Below, in pieces: positions 5,601-5,817 of a stretch of DNA of 5,817 nucleotides. Source of the stretch: an uncultured Eubacteriales bacterium (GTDB lineage: Bacteria > Bacillota > Clostridia > Oscillospirales > Acutalibacteraceae); assembly GCA_934476545.1 (NCBI GenBank), contig CAKSOB010000079.1, positions 1 through 5,817 on the forward strand, read 5' to 3'. How positions within the stretch are numbered: position 1 is the stretch's first letter; each line of letters starts with the position of its first letter. The notes under the pieces are model-generated. The model saw only the letters and a program-made list of their open reading frames with translations, was not told where the DNA came from and ran no database searches. Position numbers and translations under genes: made by a program.

Positions 5601-5817
5601 ACACCGACGAAGCCCTCACTCAACCATTTAGCGCAGACACAGCCATTGCTAAGAACACCGTGCTGTACGCCAAGTGGACAGAGAAAGCCGACCCGAACCC
5701 GGACGACGGCATAACCGTAGGGCAAGTAACCGGACTGAAAGCCATAAAGAAAACCACCACCACCCTGAAGCTGACCTTCAACAAGGTGGAGGGTGCCTCC
5801 GGCTATGAAATCTACGA
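2588..5817 (+). CDS. Large secreted multidomain surface protein (adhesin-like), 3' end missing
   Basis: The frame stays open for 1076 complete codons and runs off the window, so it is partial. Residues 1-36 form a signal peptide: basic MQNTNKNRRGK, a hydrophobic core (12-28), and cleavage probably near Ala33 or Ala36. Residues 60-230 form an N-terminal region I do not recognise. A Thr8 run (233-240) and a Cys/His cluster (H248, H251, C252, C254, H264, H266) follow, then an EF-hand-like loop (277-288). Residues 290-530 contain LCLNGHTI (317-324) and GG-rich repeats such as FTMNGGKI, suggesting a right-handed beta-helix. Three Ig-like (MBG-type) domains follow (about 647-734, 735-831, 832-950), each with a G-[ET]-Y-x-V-x-Y strand. 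After an SGGGGS linker (955-960) come one Listeria-Bacteroides repeat (965-1031; GYTFAGWY at 998-1005, LYAKW) and the start of a probable fibronectin III domain (from 1047). The role is likely adhesion or glycan/host contact at the cell surface; no catalytic motif is seen. The anchor, if any, lies beyond the window. Expression is probably under the divergent LytTR system. Confidence 0.93.
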   Translation, partial: MQNTNKNRRGKVAAIFLALLVTATAVPAMSISALVAEKNNTGISTQDVGGASNQDTANSRAASEKDMPDTITGLTYIYDVWRNPSNPVFGGTSKTVKAYSLGTPYVRQNDKDSQISSKYCTLKYVGKYENVKNTVGGSSVIQKFKSEYQTEGKTLTSSDDFAIYEIKGRVNGIDDTRIAYGVVVSFDATNNKVVLVGWTDGGSRGYGYLLSSTEITSTGYYDINVNPLNNKYTTTTTTTTPGESTSQHTDHCVCNGTAVGQEGHTHNTTTAWTAIKDKNNSGKIEKSELPTTGGNYYLTEDVEIGGYSWTPPADTNLCLNGHTIEFKRAGSTGGTDRAIAVTKGDFSLTDCNDTETHKYSSVGQKGLWQLDEESGTNTLAGGALVGDKNYYSYGVYVENGKTFNMYGGNIVGFDGKPASAGSSARTIEVEGTFNLYGGTIAHNYAPVYGAVKVSSTGKFTMNGGKITENKVAYQTSMPYGGSGVYVAGGEFTMNDGEITNNIAEETYGGGIYCSSSSKVAINGGTISGNTATVMDGFTPVDGGNGIYLSGKSEGAYLNISDSTAIEDEILLGEEGYVTFTNALQSSLTFGVESPKDGRIIAKGTVDYLLTEDDLNKITLKNVNGFIAELDKESNAIKLISMNLNSLKPTPAEKLTYEKNNEQRLLQKPGTAPNGNYVIKYRVIAPDGTPGNWVTDYKQITGENAGTYTVEYQLYRIDGSVVNGASGSVTVTIKKAYPQVYTSKIDGLKYTGQPQQLVTVTCNPEEDNGTGYTVKYAVTVDDKKPALSADVWLNTIPEEINAGEYYVWYKIVGSDNYSSSTSDGISCTRVPIAQAEVTVTPPKAINPTYNGKEQDIATEGSLTCTDTNANGDFFTAADFGKLIYAVTAASAENCPATLFDNVPKKTEVGEYKVWYGVDNVTDQKKNFKYVLADGSEITGYDNYIKASIKEKESTSSGGGGSTVTTYSITFNTNGGSPVQTQHVVSGGKLSSLPTTAKEGYTFAGWYTDEALTQPFSADTAIAKNTVLYAKWTEKADPNPDDGITVGQVTGLKAIKKTTTTLKLTFNKVEGASGYEIY
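2732..2738 (+). repeat. G7 homopolymer in the surface protein gene (possible slippage site)
   Basis: Seven consecutive G's cover codons 49-51, shortly after the signal peptide. Adding one G gives a TAA two codons after the run; losing one G leads to TAA at 2808-2810. Either change would remove the protein. The run is long enough to be worth noting but shorter than most proven phase-variable G tracts. Confidence 0.4.
3785..4168 (+). repeat. Five degenerate beta-helix-type repeats within the surface protein
   Basis: The pattern G-x-[FV]-x-[MLI]-[YN]-[GD]-G-x-I recurs five times, starting at residues 400, 431, 457, 489 and 517. The copies read KTFNMYGGNI, GTFNLYGGTI, GKFTMNGGKI, GEFTMNDGEI and SKVAINGGTI, and copies 2-5 have Asn three to four residues later (HN, EN, NN, GN). 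Spacing is 26-32 residues, somewhat longer than one typical helix turn. Between copies are GGSGVYV and GGGIYC strands. Such repeats occur in secreted proteins of gut Clostridia and are predicted to stack as parallel beta-helices. The match is by eye. Confidence 0.7.
4526..5440 (+). repeat. Three tandem Ig-like (MBG-type) domains within the surface protein
   Basis: Three units of about 90-120 residues share the closing strand motif: GTYTVEY (705-711), GEYYVWY (802-808) and GEYKVWY (908-914). Units two and three also share an opening motif, KYTGQPQQ (748-755) and TYNGKEQD (847-854), and a DNY near the end. These are typical of bacterial Ig-like stalk domains. The DNA of the copies is well diverged, so this is old duplication at protein level and not a fresh tandem repeat. 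Confidence 0.65.

Noticed and set aside
5375..5725. Minus-strand 116-codon frame
   Set aside because: It is antisense to the Ig-like and Listeria-Bacteroides repeat region, whose protein motifs are clear on the plus strand.
1..5817. CRISPR array, tRNA or rRNA genes
   Set aside because: I saw no regularly spaced direct repeats with unique spacers and no sequence resembling a cloverleaf or conserved rRNA.

Overview
The window looks like chromosome from a gut-type, low-to-mid GC Gram-positive bacterium of the Clostridia (Oscillospiraceae/Ruminococcaceae-like is my best guess). The reasons are strong AAGGAGG-type ribosome binding sites, an AgrC-like GHKL kinase paired with a LytTR regulator, and a large secreted protein that combines GG-rich beta-helix-type repeats, bacterial Ig-like domains, a Listeria-Bacteroides (Flg_new) repeat and a probable fibronectin III domain. 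The taxonomic guess rests on family style, not on any marker gene.

Layout. Positions 1-311 hold no convincing gene. A 14-bp perfect hairpin (312-349) follows and terminates the leftward operon. On the minus strand are a GHKL sensor kinase (353-1618) and, upstream of it, its LytTR response regulator (1618-2340); the regulator is transcribed first and the two genes overlap by one base (TAATG). A 247-bp divergent control region (2341-2587) separates them from the plus-strand surface protein gene, which starts at 2588 and is still open at the window edge (1076 complete codons, no stop).

How the parts may work together. The control region has two extended -10 promoter candidates pointing left, carried on two related 22-bp segments exactly 70 bp apart. 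It also has a perfect 9-bp direct repeat (TTCGTTCCC) with a 12-bp spacer, a 21-bp period. This is the geometry known for LytTR operators, and it sits just upstream of a rightward promoter that has a usable -10 but a poor -35. The simplest reading is a self-contained module: a membrane kinase senses an unknown signal, phosphorylates the LytTR regulator, and the regulator activates the adjacent giant adhesin-like protein and possibly its own operon. No agrB/agrD-like signal genes are visible here.

Other notable points. The adhesin is a compositional mosaic: a GC-richer signal-peptide segment and C-terminal stalk flank an AT-richer ectodomain. It carries a G7 tract just after the signal peptide where a one-base slip would end translation, and an EF-hand-consensus loop beside a Cys/His cluster.
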